A stretch of 64,000 nt of DNA from Streptococcus mitis (GCF_013305725.1 NZ_CP047883.1:1467001-1531000), one strand, 5' to 3'; shown: positions 10,915 to 20,760, counted from the first letter of the stretch. A program made the numbers and translations. Notes: a model not told the origin generated them from the sequence alone.

Positions 10915-13155
10915 GTCTATTTTACTAAAGTTTAGTAAGAGTGAACTGGTCAGAACGGATACAGAACTAAAGGCCATGGCTAGACCTGCAAGTTCTGGGT
11001 TGAGAGCCAGTCCAACACCTGAAAAGACTCCTGCTGCAATCGGAATTCCGGCGACATTGTAGATAAAGGCCCAGAAAAGATTGAGCAGAATACGATTAAA
11101 GGTTTTCTTACTCATGTCAAAGGCACGCACCACGCCTAAGAGATTATTGGTTGTCAACACCAAATCTGCTGATTCGATGGCAATATCTGTTCCAGCTCCC
11201 ATAGCAATTCCCACATCCGCTACACTGAGGGCAGGAGCATCATTGATACCATCACCAACAAAGGCTACTTTGCCAGCCACTTGTAGTTTATGGATTTCAT
11301 GGGCTTTTTCTTCTGGCAAGACACCTGCAATGACCTCTTCGATTCCGATTTGATCTGCAATAGCACGCGCCACACCTGCATTGTCTCCTGTCAGCATGAC
11401 TGTTTTAAGACCTCGTTTTTTCAACTGACTGATGGCAAGCTTAGCATTTTCCTTAGGAATATCTTGCAGAGCAAGCAAGCCTTTGATTTCATTGTCCACA
11501 GCTAAGAAAACAACTGTCTTAGCTTCTTTTTCCAGTTCTTCTAGTTTTTCTTGATAAGTGCTAGAAATGTTCATGCCATCCAGCATTTTAGCATTTCCAA
11601 GCAGAACTTGTTTTCCATTGATTTGCCCTGAAACACCTTTTCCGTGCAAGGCTTGGAAATTTTCAACAGTTTGAAGCTCAAGTCCAGCTTCACTCGCTCG
11701 TTTCACAACGGCTTCAGCCAGTGGGTGTTGAGAAGCTTCTTCCAAGGAAGCTGCCAATCCAAGCACTTCTACTTCGTCTCCGATGATATCTGTGACCACA
11801 GGTTTCCCTTCAGTCAAAGTCCCTGTTTTATCAAAGACAATGGTTTGGACTTTCTGGATTTCCTGTAGAACCGTTCCATTTTTGAGGAGAACTCCCATCT
11901 TGGCACTGCGACCTGTCCCCACCATAAGGGCTGTCGGTGTTGCAAGTCCCAATGCACAAGGGCAGGCAATAATCAGAACTGCTACTCCATAGAGAAGCGA
12001 AGACACAAAGCTCGCTCCAAGCACAACTACACTATCCCTGAGCAAGACGAACCAAACCCAAAAGGTCACAATCCCTAAAATGACAACTGCTGGGACAAAA
12101 ATCCCTGAAATTTTATCCGTCAAGTCCTGAATCGGTGCACGACTGGTTTGAGCTTTCTTCACAAAATCCACAATCTGAGCCAAAACAGTCTCTGAACCAA
12201 CTTTTTCTGCTCTAAAAACAAGTGTTCCACTATTATTGATGGTTGAACCAATGACGGTATCTCCAACTGTCTTGTCCACAGGCAGACTCTCACCAGTCAC
12301 CATAGACTCATCAATACTAGAGATACCTTCTACTACGACACCATCAACCGCAATCTTTTCACCGGGACGCACTCGAATCAGGTCACCTACCTTGACTTGC
12401 TCCAAAGGGACTTGAACATAGTTATCCTCACGCAAGACTTCTGCAGTTTTAGCCTGCAAGTCAAGTAATTTCTCCACAGCTTGGGAAGTATTTTTCCGCA
12501 TTTTCTCCTCAAAAACGGCTCCCATAAGAACGAAGAAGAAGATAAAGGCAGCACTTTCAAAGTAAACGGGGAGGCCAGCGAAGAGGGCAACTAAGCTATA
12601 GAAATAGGCCACTAGGGTTCCCAGAGCAACCAAGGTATCCATGTTGGCATTGTGCTTTTTAAAACTAGCCCAAGCACTTTGGATATAAGGACCACCTGCT
12701 ACTAGCATAATCGGTGTTGTGGCTAAAAAGGTGCCCCAACGCATGACTTGGTGACTAATTCCTCCTGTCGACATCCCAATCATGAGGATCACAAGAGGCA
12801 CAGTAAAGATACTAGTAATCCAAAAACGCTGTAAAAGTGATAGAGATTTTCGAGTCTTCTCAACGACTGTATAACTTCCCTTTTGCATCTTCATGCCACA
12901 AGAAAATTCATGTTGACCTAATTCTTGAGGTGTAAAACGAATGACTTTCTCCTCATCTACGCCGATTGGTTCCAAGATGCCTTCTTCTTCAAACAGAATT
13001 TCCTTGTAACAGTTTGAAGGAGTTACTCGATGAAAGGTAATCTCAGCTGGAATCCCTTTTTGAAGCTGTATATGAGCTGGATGGTAGCCTTTGTCTGCCG
13101 TGATACTAATTTTTTGAACACCATTTTCAAGACTTGCTTTTACAATTTCAGTCAT
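10912..13155 (-). CDS. copA: Copper-exporting P1B-type ATPase
   Basis: A 747-residue membrane pump expelling Cu(I). Instead of the usual HMA domain, residues 1-95 form a cupredoxin-like metal-binding domain ([12 protein letters not shown]), shared with the adjacent CupA. P-type motifs follow: TGES (actuator), the CPC transport site in [16 protein letters not shown] phosphorylation site, the SQHPLAEA motif of P1B pumps, and [10 protein letters not shown]. About eight membrane segments are visible. It is the last gene of copY-cupA-copA, 9 bp after cupA, and is derepressed by copper through CopY. Confidence 0.96.
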   Translation of the reverse strand: MTEIVKASLENGVQKISITADKGYHPAHIQLQKGIPAEITFHRVTPSNCYKEILFEEEGILEPIGVDEEKVIRFTPQELGQHEFSCGMKMQKGSYTVVEKTRKSLSLLQRFWITSIFTVPLVILMIGMSTGGISHQVMRWGTFLATTPIMLVAGGPYIQSAWASFKKHNANMDTLVALGTLVAYFYSLVALFAGLPVYFESAAFIFFFVLMGAVFEEKMRKNTSQAVEKLLDLQAKTAEVLREDNYVQVPLEQVKVGDLIRVRPGEKIAVDGVVVEGISSIDESMVTGESLPVDKTVGDTVIGSTINNSGTLVFRAEKVGSETVLAQIVDFVKKAQTSRAPIQDLTDKISGIFVPAVVILGIVTFWVWFVLLRDSVVVLGASFVSSLLYGVAVLIIACPCALGLATPTALMVGTGRSAKMGVLLKNGTVLQEIQKVQTIVFDKTGTLTEGKPVVTDIIGDEVEVLGLAASLEEASQHPLAEAVVKRASEAGLELQTVENFQALHGKGVSGQINGKQVLLGNAKMLDGMNISSTYQEKLEELEKEAKTVVFLAVDNEIKGLLALQDIPKENAKLAISQLKKRGLKTVMLTGDNAGVARAIADQIGIEEVIAGVLPEEKAHEIHKLQVAGKVAFVGDGINDAPALSVADVGIAMGAGTDIAIESADLVLTTNNLLGVVRAFDMSKKTFNRILLNLFWAFIYNVAGIPIAAGVFSGVGLALNPELAGLAMAFSSVSVLTSSLLLNFSKID

Positions 13156-13164
13156 ATCATTCTC

Positions 13165-13536
13165 CTATTCTACAATCATCTTACCGTGCATCATATTCAT
13201 GCCACAAGAGAAACCATACTCTCCAGCCTGCTCAGGCGTGATTTCCACTACATACTCTTCACCCATTGGCAGGTCCGCATGTACACCAAAGTCTGGAAAA
13301 ACAATTTGGTCCAGACAGGGTGAAGGGTCCTTACGGTCAAAGACAATGCGGGCTGGCACTGATTTCTTGAGGATAATCAACTCAGGCGTATAGCCACCCA
13401 TGACATCCACTCGAATCTCTTGGTAGCCGTTTTTTTGCTGGGCCTTTTGTCCAGATTTTTCAGGCTTTTTGAAAAACCAAAACAAGATAAACGCGATAAG
13501 GGCAATACAAATAATAGTTACAATGCTATTTAACAT
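13165..13536 (-). CDS. cupA: Membrane-anchored copper chaperone CupA
   Basis: A 123-residue protein with an N-terminal membrane anchor (about 4-21) and an extracytoplasmic or membrane-proximal cupredoxin domain. Copper ligands are visible in SPCLDQIVF and FSCGMNMMHGK (Cys, His and Met residues). The pneumococcal homologue buffers Cu(I) and passes it to CopA. It shares its domain type with the CopA N-terminus, which suggests a duplication. It sits between copY and copA with 9-10 bp gaps, so it is in the same operon. Confidence 0.93.
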   Translation of the reverse strand: MLNSIVTIICIALIAFILFWFFKKPEKSGQKAQQKNGYQEIRVDVMGGYTPELIILKKSVPARIVFDRKDPSPCLDQIVFPDFGVHADLPMGEEYVVEITPEQAGEYGFSCGMNMMHGKMIVE

Positions 13537-13546
13537 GACGTCTCCT

Positions 13547-13942
13547 TTACATACAATTACATTTTACTTCTGTTACAGCGCTTGATTTCTTCTCAGAAAT
13601 CACAGCTTCCAAGTCTTCTAAGTCAGCCTGAGTAAAATCACATTCAGCAATCAAATCAGCCAACAAGTTCTTAATCCTACGAGAACAAACCTTGTCCTTG
13701 ATATCTTTAACAAGCAAGTCTCGACTTTGATCCAAAGTTAAAAGGGCTGAATAGACAAAGGACTTGCCTTCTTTTTTCCGAGTCAAACACTCTTTCTCAA
13801 CCAAACGAGCCAAAAGAGTTTGAATGGTCGACTTGGACCAGTCGAACCGCTCCGCCAGAACCCTGATCAAATCCATACTGGTCTGCTCCCCTTGCATCCA
13901 AATAATCTTCATGACCTGCCATTCTGCATCTGAAATCTGCAT
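13547..13942 (-). CDS. copY: Copper-responsive repressor CopY
   Basis: A 131-residue BlaI/MecI/CopY-family winged-helix repressor (SDAEWQVMKIIWMQG; helix-turn-helix WSKSTIQTLLARLVEK). The C-terminus ends in a CxC metal motif (KCNCM) with a further Cys upstream at DFTQAD-preceding AEC; the second full CxC pair of E. hirae CopY is not seen. The start at 13942 follows TGGAGG; the longer frame reads through the first operator and is rejected. Cu(I) displaces Zn and releases the operator. It leads the operon. Confidence 0.94.
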   Translation of the reverse strand: MQISDAEWQVMKIIWMQGEQTSMDLIRVLAERFDWSKSTIQTLLARLVEKECLTRKKEGKSFVYSALLTLDQSRDLLVKDIKDKVCSRRIKNLLADLIAECDFTQADLEDLEAVISEKKSSAVTEVKCNCM

Positions 13943-13960
13943 AATCACACCTCCAAAATC

Positions 13961-14010
13961 TACATTTGTCAATTACAATTATCAGTATACCCTTAAAATC
14001 TACATTTGTC
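13961..14010 (-). promoter_or_regulatory. Two CopY operator boxes (cop boxes)
   Basis: The motif GACAAATGTAGATTTT (minus strand) occurs at 13955-13970 and again, with the same flank, at 13995-14010, exactly 40 bp apart. It contains the KACANNTGTA-type cop box. The pair flanks the likely promoter of copY-cupA-copA. Confidence 0.85.
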
Positions 14011-14106
14011 AACTATGAAATTAATCTTTTCTGCGAAAAATAGAATCTTAACAATATGATAAAGGATTTGCAGTCAAATTTTACTATATAAACTATAAAA
14101 ATATGC

Positions 14107-14112
14107 TATACT
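14107..14112 (+). promoter_or_regulatory. -10 box of the thiD riboswitch transcript
   Basis: TGC-TATACT is an extended -10 box about 20 bp upstream of the TPP aptamer. Confidence 0.55.
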
Positions 14113-14127
14113 AAAGAAAAAAGAAAA

Positions 14128-14212
14128 CAACCACTAGGGGTGCGTAAAGCTGAGATTAACGACTGTTAGACCCTTTGACTCAATCTAGGTAATGCTAGCT
14201 GATGGAAGTGGA
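14128..14212 (+). promoter_or_regulatory. TPP riboswitch (THI element) upstream of thiD
   Basis: The aptamer landmarks are in order: GGGGTGCGTAAAGCTGAGA, then ACCCTTTGACTCAATCTAGGT, then AATGCTAGC..GGAAG. It lies 95 nt before thiD. No T-run hairpin follows the aptamer, unlike the other two copies here, so control may act on translation near the GGGAGG site. Confidence 0.92.
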
Positions 14213-14306
14213 ATTGATAATGGGGACTAGCAGTCTTCTATTACTTTTCTAAAACTGACCAGCTTGTTCTTAAGAATACAAACTTCAGTTGGTTGGGAGG
14301 TTTTAG

Positions 14307-15098
14307 ATGACTTATTTACCCGTTGCTTTGACCATTGCAGGGACTGACCCTAGTGGTGGTGCTGGCATTATGGCTGATTTAAAGTCATTCCAAGCTAGAG
14401 ATGTCTATGGAATGGCCGTTGTAACCAGTCTTGTCGCTCAAAATACCAGAGGCGTTCAATTAATCGAGCACGTTTCTCCTCAAATGTTGAAAGCCCAATT
14501 GGAGAGTGTCTTTTCGGATATCAAGCCTCAGGCTGTAAAAACTGGGATGTTGGCAACTACCGAAATCATGGAAATCATCCAGCCCTATCTTAAAAAGCTG
14601 GACTGTCCCTACGTCCTTGACCCTGTTATGGTCGCTACGAGCGGAGACACCCTGATTGATACCAGTGCCAGAAGCTACCTAAAAACAAACCTGCTTCCAC
14701 TTGCTACCATCATCACACCCAATCTTCCTGAGGCAGAAGAGATTGTTGGTTTTTCAATCCATGATCCCGAAGACATGGAGCGTGCTGGTCGCCTGATTTT
14801 AAAAGAATTTGGTCCTCAGTCTGTGGTCATCAAAGGTGGCCATCTCGAAGGCGGTGCCAAAGACTTCCTCTTTACCAAGGATGACCAATTTGTCTGGGAA
14901 AGCCCAAGAATTCAAACCTGTCACACCCATGGTACTGGATGTACCTTTGCTGCAGTGATTACTGCTGAACTAGCCAAGGGGAAAACCCTCTATCAAGCAG
15001 TCGATAAAGCCAAGGCCTTTATCACGAAAGCTATCCAAGACGCCCCTCAACTCGGTCATGGTTCTGGCCCAGTCAACCATACAAGCTTTAAAGATTAA
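14307..15098 (+). CDS. thiD: Hydroxymethylpyrimidine/phosphomethylpyrimidine kinase
   Basis: A 263-residue ribokinase-fold enzyme phosphorylating HMP and then HMP-P to HMP-PP, the pyrimidine half of thiamin. The N-terminus has TIAGTDPSGGAGIMADLK, and the C-terminal anion-hole motif HGTGCTFAA (about residue 211) carries the catalytic Cys/Gly segment. GGGAGG precedes the ATG. It is transcribed away from the other thi genes and has its own TPP riboswitch. ThiE here joins its product to the thiazole phosphate from ThiM. Confidence 0.95.
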   Translation: MTYLPVALTIAGTDPSGGAGIMADLKSFQARDVYGMAVVTSLVAQNTRGVQLIEHVSPQMLKAQLESVFSDIKPQAVKTGMLATTEIMEIIQPYLKKLDCPYVLDPVMVATSGDTLIDTSARSYLKTNLLPLATIITPNLPEAEEIVGFSIHDPEDMERAGRLILKEFGPQSVVIKGGHLEGGAKDFLFTKDDQFVWESPRIQTCHTHGTGCTFAAVITAELAKGKTLYQAVDKAKAFITKAIQDAPQLGHGSGPVNHTSFKD

Positions 15099-15099
15099 A

Positions 15100-15142
15100 A
15101 AAACTCTCTAGTTCCCACTTTAAGGGAATTAGAGAGTTTTTA
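15100..15142 (+). terminator. Terminator of thiD
   Basis: AAACTCTCTAGTTCCC pairs with GGGAATTAGAGAGTTT (one mismatch) around ACTTTAA and is followed by TTAT. It touches the RUP-like repeat. Confidence 0.85.
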
Positions 15143-15255
15143 TAGTCCTCGAAAATCTCTTCAAACTACGTCAGCTTTATCTACAACCTCAAAGCTGTGC
15201 TTTGAGCAACCTGTGACTAGCTTCCTAGTTTGCTCTGTGATTTTCATTTAGTATT
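15141..15255. repeat. RUP-like short repeat, copy 3
   Basis: The same element in the opposite orientation to copies 1 and 2 (starting TAGTCCTCGAAAATC, ending GATTTTCATTTAGTATTA), with diverged ends. It lies between the convergent thiD and thiE genes. Confidence 0.7.
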
Positions 15256-15257
15256 AA

Positions 15258-15890
15258 TTAGAAAATAATATCATCCAACTTTGTCAAAAAAGCTTGTGTT
15301 TTTGCCTCTATATCTTCTGCCTGCATCAAATCACGCACGACAGCTACACCAGCTATACCCGTGCCGATAAGTTGGTCAATATTCTCTGATGTCAAGCCGC
15401 CAATAGCAACTACTGGAATGGCAACCCTTTGGCAAATTGTCTTCAAGGTTGAAATCAGGGTGATAGGCGCATTTTCCTTGGTGGTTGTTGGGAAAATGGC
15501 TCCTGTCCCCAAGTAATTCGCCCCTCCTTCTTCTGCCTCGAGGGCTCTTTTTACTGTTTTAGCTGTGACCCCAAGGATTTTTTCAGGGCCCAAGACTTGT
15601 CTGGCAACCGAAACTGGTAGCTCATCGTCTCCGATATGCAGACCTGCAGCATCGACTGCAAGACAAACATCCAAACGATCATCGATTATCAAGGGTACCT
15701 GATAGGCTTCTGTTATTTCCTTGACTTGTTTTGCCAGTTGATAATATTGATTGGTAGTGAGATTTTTTTCTCGTAGTTGGATGATGGTAACCCCTGAACG
15801 GCAAGCCGTCTCAATCTTTTCAAGAAAACTTTCCAAGGAATCTTGGTAGCGATTGGTTACCAGATACAGTCTAAGTGCTTCTCTATTCAT
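15258..15890 (-). CDS. thiE: Thiamin phosphate synthase (copy 1)
   Basis: A 210-residue TIM-barrel enzyme joining HMP-PP and thiazole phosphate to give thiamin phosphate. Visible motifs are the N-terminal LYLVTNRY, the pyrophosphate/Mg site QLREKN, GDDELPV and the phosphate-binding [12 protein letters not shown]. The start at 15890 follows AAGGAG; the longer frame overlaps thiM unnecessarily. It is the last gene of the seven-gene operon led by the ykoE-like gene, overlapping the thiM end by 8 bp. Its paralogue at 20978 is clearly diverged. Confidence 0.93.
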   Translation of the reverse strand: MNREALRLYLVTNRYQDSLESFLEKIETACRSGVTIIQLREKNLTTNQYYQLAKQVKEITEAYQVPLIIDDRLDVCLAVDAAGLHIGDDELPVSVARQVLGPEKILGVTAKTVKRALEAEEGGANYLGTGAIFPTTTKENAPITLISTLKTICQRVAIPVVAIGGLTSENIDQLIGTGIAGVAVVRDLMQAEDIEAKTQAFLTKLDDIIF

Positions 15891-16686
15891 AAATATCTCC
15901 TTTGATGCCATCTAGCCAATTTTCATCTCTTTTTAGAAGAGAGAGCTGATTGAGAACTTGATAACGAAATTCTTCCAATCCCATTCCTTGTACAAATATT
16001 CTCTCGGCAGAGATATTGAGGTAAGAAACTGCTAGGCAAGAAGCTTCAAAGGCCGTTTTTCCTTGGCTGAGAAAAACGGCTGTCAAGGCTCCAACCAAAT
16101 CTCCCGTCCCTGTTATCCAGTCTAATTCTGCACAGCCATTTCCCAATACAGCAACTTGATTTTCTGAAACGATGAGGTCCTTGAGGCCAGTGACTAAGAA
16201 TGACATGCCAGGATAAAGCTGACACCAGTCTTTCAAGACTTGAAGTAAATCCTCAGTTTCTTGATCTTTAGCACTCGCATCGACCCCAACGCCGTGGTGT
16301 TTTAAGCCAACAAGACTTCGAATTTCCGACATGTTTCCTTTAAGGACCGTAGGTATATAGTCTAAAAGGTCTTTAACTAATCTCTTACGAATGGATGAAG
16401 CTGTTACGCCAACCGCATCTACTACCATTGGGAGACCAGCTTGAGCTGCATAAGAAGCTGCCATACGGATTGCTTTTTCCTTCTCAGCTGACAAATGCCC
16501 CAAATTGATGAAGAGTGCCTGGCTTTGCTTAGTAAAATCAAGAACCTCACGAGGGTCATCTGCCATGACAGGTTTGCATCCCAGAGCCAAAATCCCATTT
16601 GCTAGCATCTCACAAGAAATCTCATTGGTAATACAGTGAATGAGGGAACTAGAGCCTATAGGAAAAGGATTTGATAATTCCAGCAT
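15883..16686 (-). CDS. thiM: Hydroxyethylthiazole kinase (copy 1)
   Basis: A 267-residue salvage kinase phosphorylating the thiazole alcohol. The family start HCITNEIS and substrate region [13 protein letters not shown] are seen near residues 17-48, and the catalytic GTGDLVGAL with its anion hole at about 195-203 (the family usually has a Cys near this site, here Asp-Leu-Val). It overlaps thiW by one base and thiE by eight, so it is in the same operon. The substrate is presumably imported by ThiW with the shared ECF module. Confidence 0.9.
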   Translation of the reverse strand: MLELSNPFPIGSSSLIHCITNEISCEMLANGILALGCKPVMADDPREVLDFTKQSQALFINLGHLSAEKEKAIRMAASYAAQAGLPMVVDAVGVTASSIRKRLVKDLLDYIPTVLKGNMSEIRSLVGLKHHGVGVDASAKDQETEDLLQVLKDWCQLYPGMSFLVTGLKDLIVSENQVAVLGNGCAELDWITGTGDLVGALTAVFLSQGKTAFEASCLAVSYLNISAERIFVQGMGLEEFRYQVLNQLSLLKRDENWLDGIKGDIYE

Positions 16687-17210
16687 CAGTCTATCCTTTC
16701 AGCAAAGAAATATCCCTGCACTTTTTTAAAGAATTCCTGCTTGATTAAAAATCGAAAGGCAATAAAGGAAATCGCTGTACCAATCAAGGTTGCTCCGAAA
16801 AATCGAGGAGTGTAGATAAACCAGCTAAGCTTAGCGGCTGATCCTGTAAAGAGTACCATAACAGGATAGGAAACAATTGAACCAATAATACCTGTTCCCA
16901 AAATTTCTCCCAAGGCAGAAAAGTAAAATTTTCGACCATACTTATAAAAGAGACCTGCTAGAAGGGCTCCAAAAGTCGCTCCTGTGAGAGCTAAAGGCGG
17001 AATCCCTTGTGTCGTCATACGGATAAAGGCTGTGACTGTAGCCATAGCCAAAGCATAAACAGGTCCCATCATGATTCCTGCTAGAATATTGACTACACTG
17101 GACATCGGTGCCATTCCCTCAATCCGAAAGATAGGTGTAAGGACTACATCAAGGGCAATCATCATGGATAAAATAGTTAATTTGTGAACTTGTAATTGGT
17201 GCTTTCTCAT
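16686..17210 (-). CDS. thiW: ECF transporter S component ThiW (thiazole uptake)
   Basis: A 174-residue membrane protein with about five or six helices, with the ThiW hallmarks ([38 protein letters not shown]). As an ECF S component it needs EcfA/EcfT, and a dedicated pair is encoded just upstream in this operon. ThiW is assigned to hydroxyethylthiazole uptake by its linkage with thiM, as here where it overlaps thiM. Four bases separate it from tenA. Confidence 0.9.
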   Translation of the reverse strand: MRKHQLQVHKLTILSMMIALDVVLTPIFRIEGMAPMSSVVNILAGIMMGPVYALAMATVTAFIRMTTQGIPPLALTGATFGALLAGLFYKYGRKFYFSALGEILGTGIIGSIVSYPVMVLFTGSAAKLSWFIYTPRFFGATLIGTAISFIAFRFLIKQEFFKKVQGYFFAERID

Positions 17211-17214
17211 GTTT

Positions 17215-17907
17215 CTATTCTTCTCCTGTTTCTAAAGACTGTAAATCACTCTTCCATGTCTGGTGTTGGTAGGCCATTTCCCAAAACTTAGCTTCCATAT
17301 GAACACTGATGTGGAAGGCTTCTAGCATTTTTTTCTTGTCTGTCTCGTCACTTTCTCGATAGAGTTGATTGGCCAGAGCCTCTTCCTCTCTGATCTGCTG
17401 CTCCAACTCATCCGTAATATAAGTTTCAATCCATTGTTGGTAGAGAGGATTTGGTGATGGTTTAAGATTAAGGGATTTGCCTATATCATGGTATAACCAA
17501 GGACAAGGCAGCAAACTTGCAAAAGCGATGGCTTGATTTGCTTCTTCAAATTGCCGATAAATATGAGAGATATAATGATAGCAGGTTGGAGCGATTGGAT
17601 GTTGCTCCATTTCCTGATCGCTGATTTCCAATTCCTTGAAAAATTGTTGGCGGATAAATAACTCACCCTCCACTAGACTCTGAGCATTTTGTTTCAAGAG
17701 TCTCTTCATCTCTTGGTTTGAAGTCTTTTCAGCCAAGAGATGATAGGCTTCTGAGAAGGCCTTAAGATAGTAAGCATCCTGAATCAAGTAGTAGCGGAAA
17801 ATTGCAGGTTCTAAATTTCCCTCTTGCAACTGTAAAACAAAGGGGTGATGAAAGGACGCCTGCCAAGCTTCCTTGGATAATTCCATCGCAATATCTGTAA
17901 ATTCCAT
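17215..17907 (-). CDS. tenA: TenA-family thiaminase II (copy 1, with catalytic Cys)
   Basis: A 230-residue all-helical salvage enzyme that hydrolyses aminopyrimidine degradation products of thiamin to HMP. The segment SLLPCPWLYHDIG carries the expected active-site cysteine (about residue 136), and FHHPFVLQLQEG plus YLIQDAYYLKAF are typical N-terminal blocks. This is TenA_C type, unlike the copy at 22519. It is embedded in the ECF-thi operon, so its product can go to ThiD. Confidence 0.9.
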   Translation of the reverse strand: MEFTDIAMELSKEAWQASFHHPFVLQLQEGNLEPAIFRYYLIQDAYYLKAFSEAYHLLAEKTSNQEMKRLLKQNAQSLVEGELFIRQQFFKELEISDQEMEQHPIAPTCYHYISHIYRQFEEANQAIAFASLLPCPWLYHDIGKSLNLKPSPNPLYQQWIETYITDELEQQIREEEALANQLYRESDETDKKKMLEAFHISVHMEAKFWEMAYQHQTWKSDLQSLETGEE

Positions 17908-17917
17908 AATAACTCCT

Positions 17918-18568
17918 TTATAAAAATAGACTGGTTTGAAGCAATAAAAAGAAAAGTAGGTAGATTAATTTTGTTTTTTTAGGAATATAAAAAGTCCGAT
18001 AGCTATTCTCCACCTGTGCATGTTCGTCATATCCATGCGCCGACAGGGCTCTCAGGTAAAGATGGCGCCACCTAAAGACTGTCATCAGAACCTTGCTGTA
18101 AATCAAGGGAGACCAAAAATGCAGTTCTTGACCGCGTAATAAGCAAGCTTCCTTGAGGGACTTGATTTCTTGCTGAATAAGGGGGAAGGAATTGAATACC
18201 ACAATCAAGGCATAGGCCCAAGAGCGTGATAACCCCTTTTGAGCCAAGTACAAGAGAAGCTCTTTTAGGGAAATAGAGGAAACAAAGACAAGGCCAATAC
18301 AAACGGTCACAAAGGCCCTCGTTCCAAGCATGACTGCCTGCGAAGCATCTCCGTGTAACTGAACTGCCCAGTAGTTGGCCAAAGATGGCAAAATGGCAAG
18401 TAGAATCATCCAAGCCAACATCTTAAATCGACGGTAATAGAGCATAAAGAGAATACAAAATGCAACTACTGAGAGATTAAGAGCAATCGAAGGAATAAAA
18501 GATGTTTCCAAGGATAAAATCAGCAAGAAGAGACTGATAATCGGTGTCTGGGTTGCTACTTTGACCAT
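17918..18568 (-). CDS. ECF transporter T component (EcfT/YkoC-like)
   Basis: A 216-residue membrane protein with about five helices and the cytoplasmic coupling motif seen as RALSAHGYDEH near the C-terminus (families usually show A-x-G). It links the S components to the ATPase. It sits one base after the fused ATPase gene, completing a YkoEDC-like module for the thiamin pyrimidine precursor, and may also energise ThiW. Confidence 0.88.
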   Translation of the reverse strand: MVKVATQTPIISLFLLILSLETSFIPSIALNLSVVAFCILFMLYYRRFKMLAWMILLAILPSLANYWAVQLHGDASQAVMLGTRAFVTVCIGLVFVSSISLKELLLYLAQKGLSRSWAYALIVVFNSFPLIQQEIKSLKEACLLRGQELHFWSPLIYSKVLMTVFRWRHLYLRALSAHGYDEHAQVENSYRTFYIPKKTKLIYLLFFLLLQTSLFL

Positions 18569-18569
18569 A

Positions 18570-19955
18570 CTATCTCACCTCCCTTTGAGCATTGCTACTC
18601 TGAGATGTGAGTGGTTTGGTAATTGTCACTTCTTTCACATGACTGAGTCCCTGACTAGTCATCTCAATCCAATAATCAACCACAGAGATCAAGGGATCTA
18701 AACGATGGCTAATGACCAGAAAACTTCTTCCTTGATTTCTCTCCTCCACAATCCACTGACAAAAATAATGGCAAGCTCTATCATCCAAACCTGCAAAAGG
18801 TTCATCTAGCAAGATCACAGAAGCCTTGCTAGTCAAGATGGTCAAGAGCTGAAGAATCTTTTGCTGGCCACCACTTAATTGATAGGGGCTCTTATCGAGT
18901 GCCTGCTCCAAATCAAAATATCGTAAAGCTTGGAAAATTCGCTGATTTCTTTCAGAATCAGGTCCATCTAATTGAAGTTCCTCTCGCAGACTGACTCGGA
19001 TAAACTGCTTCTCAGCCTCCTGAACAACACCCGTCAAGTCACGATACAGGCTCTTTTTCTTTTTGAGAACCGAACCCTTCCAAGTAATGCACCCCTTATA
19101 CTTTTGAAATTGAAGAATAGACCGAAAGAGGGTTGATTTCCCGACACCATTGTCACCCAGGATACAGGAAATCCCTTGGTAAAATGTAAAATCAGCAATC
19201 GAAAAGAGGGAGCGCTTATCCAGCTCACAAGTCGTTCGGTCCATATGGAATAGTTCTGGGCTAGAAGCAACTTCCTTTGAAACAGCCTGTGTCATCTCAG
19301 AGGTAGGGATTTGAAACACTTCCCTTAGTTGTCCATCTCTTAGCTCCACCATATAGTCGATATAGGCTTCATAATCAGATAAATCATGGTCGCACAGGAT
19401 GACTGCCTTCCCATTAGAGGCTAACTCTTTTAGAATCTCCAATATCTCTATCCTACTCTTGCGGTCAATGGAAGCAAAAGGCTCATCCAAGAGATAGACC
19501 CTAGGATTCATAGCAAAGAGAACAGCCAAAGCAGCCTTTTGCTTTTCCCCACCTGATAAGTGATGAATTGGACGGTGCAAGATTTTCTCACAGCGACATT
19601 GTCGAACCACCTCTGCTATTTTAGAATCAATTTCCTGAACGGGATGCCCAATATTCTCCAAGGTAAAAATCAGCTCCTCAAACAAGTTCTCCATGGTAAA
19701 TTGATGATTGGGATTTTGAAAGAGAATCCCAACTGTCTGGACACGTTCGACGATAGAAAGCTGACTGACCTCACTCCCATCTATCAAAACTTGACCGCTA
19801 TAGGGAAGAGAACTGACTTGGGCGATCATTTGAAAGAGGCTAGATTTTCCTGAACCACTGCTTCCAACTAACAAGGTAAAGGCTTGCGCATGAAAAGTAA
19901 AATCAATCGGCTCAGAGAAGATTGGGGACTGAATCACTCGTAGTTCCAGCCCCAT
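18570..19955 (-). CDS. ECF transporter ATPase with two fused ABC domains (YkoD-like)
   Basis: A 461-residue cytosolic protein with two ABC cassettes in one chain. Cassette 1 has Walker A GSSGSGKSS (about 33), signature LSGGEKQKA and Walker B VYLLDEPFA. Cassette 2 has GDNGVGKST (about 270), LSGGQQKI and VILLDEPFA. Fused double ATPases are typical of YkoD/EcfA-type vitamin transporters. It lies between the S and T component genes with a one-base gap to the T gene and overlaps the S gene by none (stop abuts start). Confidence 0.92.
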   Translation of the reverse strand: MGLELRVIQSPIFSEPIDFTFHAQAFTLLVGSSGSGKSSLFQMIAQVSSLPYSGQVLIDGSEVSQLSIVERVQTVGILFQNPNHQFTMENLFEELIFTLENIGHPVQEIDSKIAEVVRQCRCEKILHRPIHHLSGGEKQKAALAVLFAMNPRVYLLDEPFASIDRKSRIEILEILKELASNGKAVILCDHDLSDYEAYIDYMVELRDGQLREVFQIPTSEMTQAVSKEVASSPELFHMDRTTCELDKRSLFSIADFTFYQGISCILGDNGVGKSTLFRSILQFQKYKGCITWKGSVLKKKKSLYRDLTGVVQEAEKQFIRVSLREELQLDGPDSERNQRIFQALRYFDLEQALDKSPYQLSGGQQKILQLLTILTSKASVILLDEPFAGLDDRACHYFCQWIVEERNQGRSFLVISHRLDPLISVVDYWIEMTSQGLSHVKEVTITKPLTSQSSNAQREVR

Positions 19956-20516
19956 CTATGCCTTGCCCCCAGTTGCAAACTGATGATAAAGTTTGACAAT
20001 GGCACGAACCAAGATAGTACAGAAGAAAAAGACAGAAATAAAGCGCACCACAAACAAGGAAAGCACAAAAGGAAGGGAGAAGGCGTAGTAACCTAACTTA
20101 ATGTATTCATAGACAAAGCTAACAAGCGTAATCCCAATACTATTAGCAGTTAGAGAGAGCCAACTTTCATAGCGATTCTTGGTTACGATAAAACCAAGTT
20201 CACTTCCCAAACCTTGAACCAAGCCAGACAAAAGGGCACCTAGACCGAATTGGCTACCATAAAGAACTTCAGCAAGCGCAGCTAGCACTTCTCCAATCGT
20301 TGCACTTCCCACTCTTGGAACAAAGATTGCAGCAATGGGCGCAGCCATACACCAGAGACCAAAGAGGATTTCATTGGCAAAGGCCTGTAAACCAAGAGGT
20401 GCTAAAATCAGGGTGAGGATATCAAACAGATAGCCTGAACCCACAAAAACGCCACCAAAAAAGATAGACAAGAAAGCAAGTAAGATAACATCTTTTAATT
20501 GCCATTTTTTCAACAT
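19956..20516 (-). CDS. ECF transporter S component, YkoE-like (thiamin precursor uptake)
   Basis: A 186-residue membrane protein with about five or six hydrophobic helices. Segments FGGVFVGSGYLFDIL, GLWCMAAPIAAIFVPRVGSATIGE and GLVQGLGSELGF fit the YkoE S-component family, which imports HMP or a related pyrimidine. It is the first gene after the TPP riboswitch and leads the operon ykoE-ecfA-ecfT-tenA-thiW-thiM-thiE. The exact ligand is inferred from context. Confidence 0.87.
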   Translation of the reverse strand: MLKKWQLKDVILLAFLSIFFGGVFVGSGYLFDILTLILAPLGLQAFANEILFGLWCMAAPIAAIFVPRVGSATIGEVLAALAEVLYGSQFGLGALLSGLVQGLGSELGFIVTKNRYESWLSLTANSIGITLVSFVYEYIKLGYYAFSLPFVLSLFVVRFISVFFFCTILVRAIVKLYHQFATGGKA

Positions 20517-20602
20517 AAAAAACTCCTTTTTTTAAAGAAAAGTGGGGCATTCAAGGTGAGCTACCGAAAGGCTTAACGTCCAGCCTATCCTCTTTTGATA
20601 AA

Positions 20603-20638
20603 CAAAAAAACTCCAATTACAATCAAGAATTAGAGTTT
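20603..20638 (-). terminator. Riboswitch expression-platform terminator (ECF-thi operon)
   Basis: On the minus strand AACTCTAATT pairs with AATTGGAGTT around CTTGATTGT and is followed by TTTTTTTG. It lies between the TPP aptamer and the first gene. It is nearly identical to the one at 23333. Confidence 0.9.
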
Positions 20639-20687
20639 AGCTTACAAGATTAGACAGTTCTTTTCGACATACGAAAAAAACCTTTTC

Positions 20688-20760
20688 ACATTTCCCTTCG
20701 CCAGTATTAACTGTATCAGGTTCAATGGGTATCATCTCAGCCTAAAGCACCCCAAATGTC
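20688..20760 (-). promoter_or_regulatory. TPP riboswitch upstream of the ECF-thi operon
   Basis: On the minus strand GGGGTGCTTTAGGCTGAGA, then ACCCATTGAACCTGATACAG, then TACTGGCGAAGGGAAATG: a textbook THI element. An intrinsic terminator 50 nt downstream makes it a transcriptional OFF switch. Confidence 0.95.

Noticed and set aside
13797..14012. A 71-codon frame upstream of and overlapping copY
   Set aside because: Reads through the two cop boxes in another frame; similarity of its repeats to MTNVDF arises from the duplicated operator.
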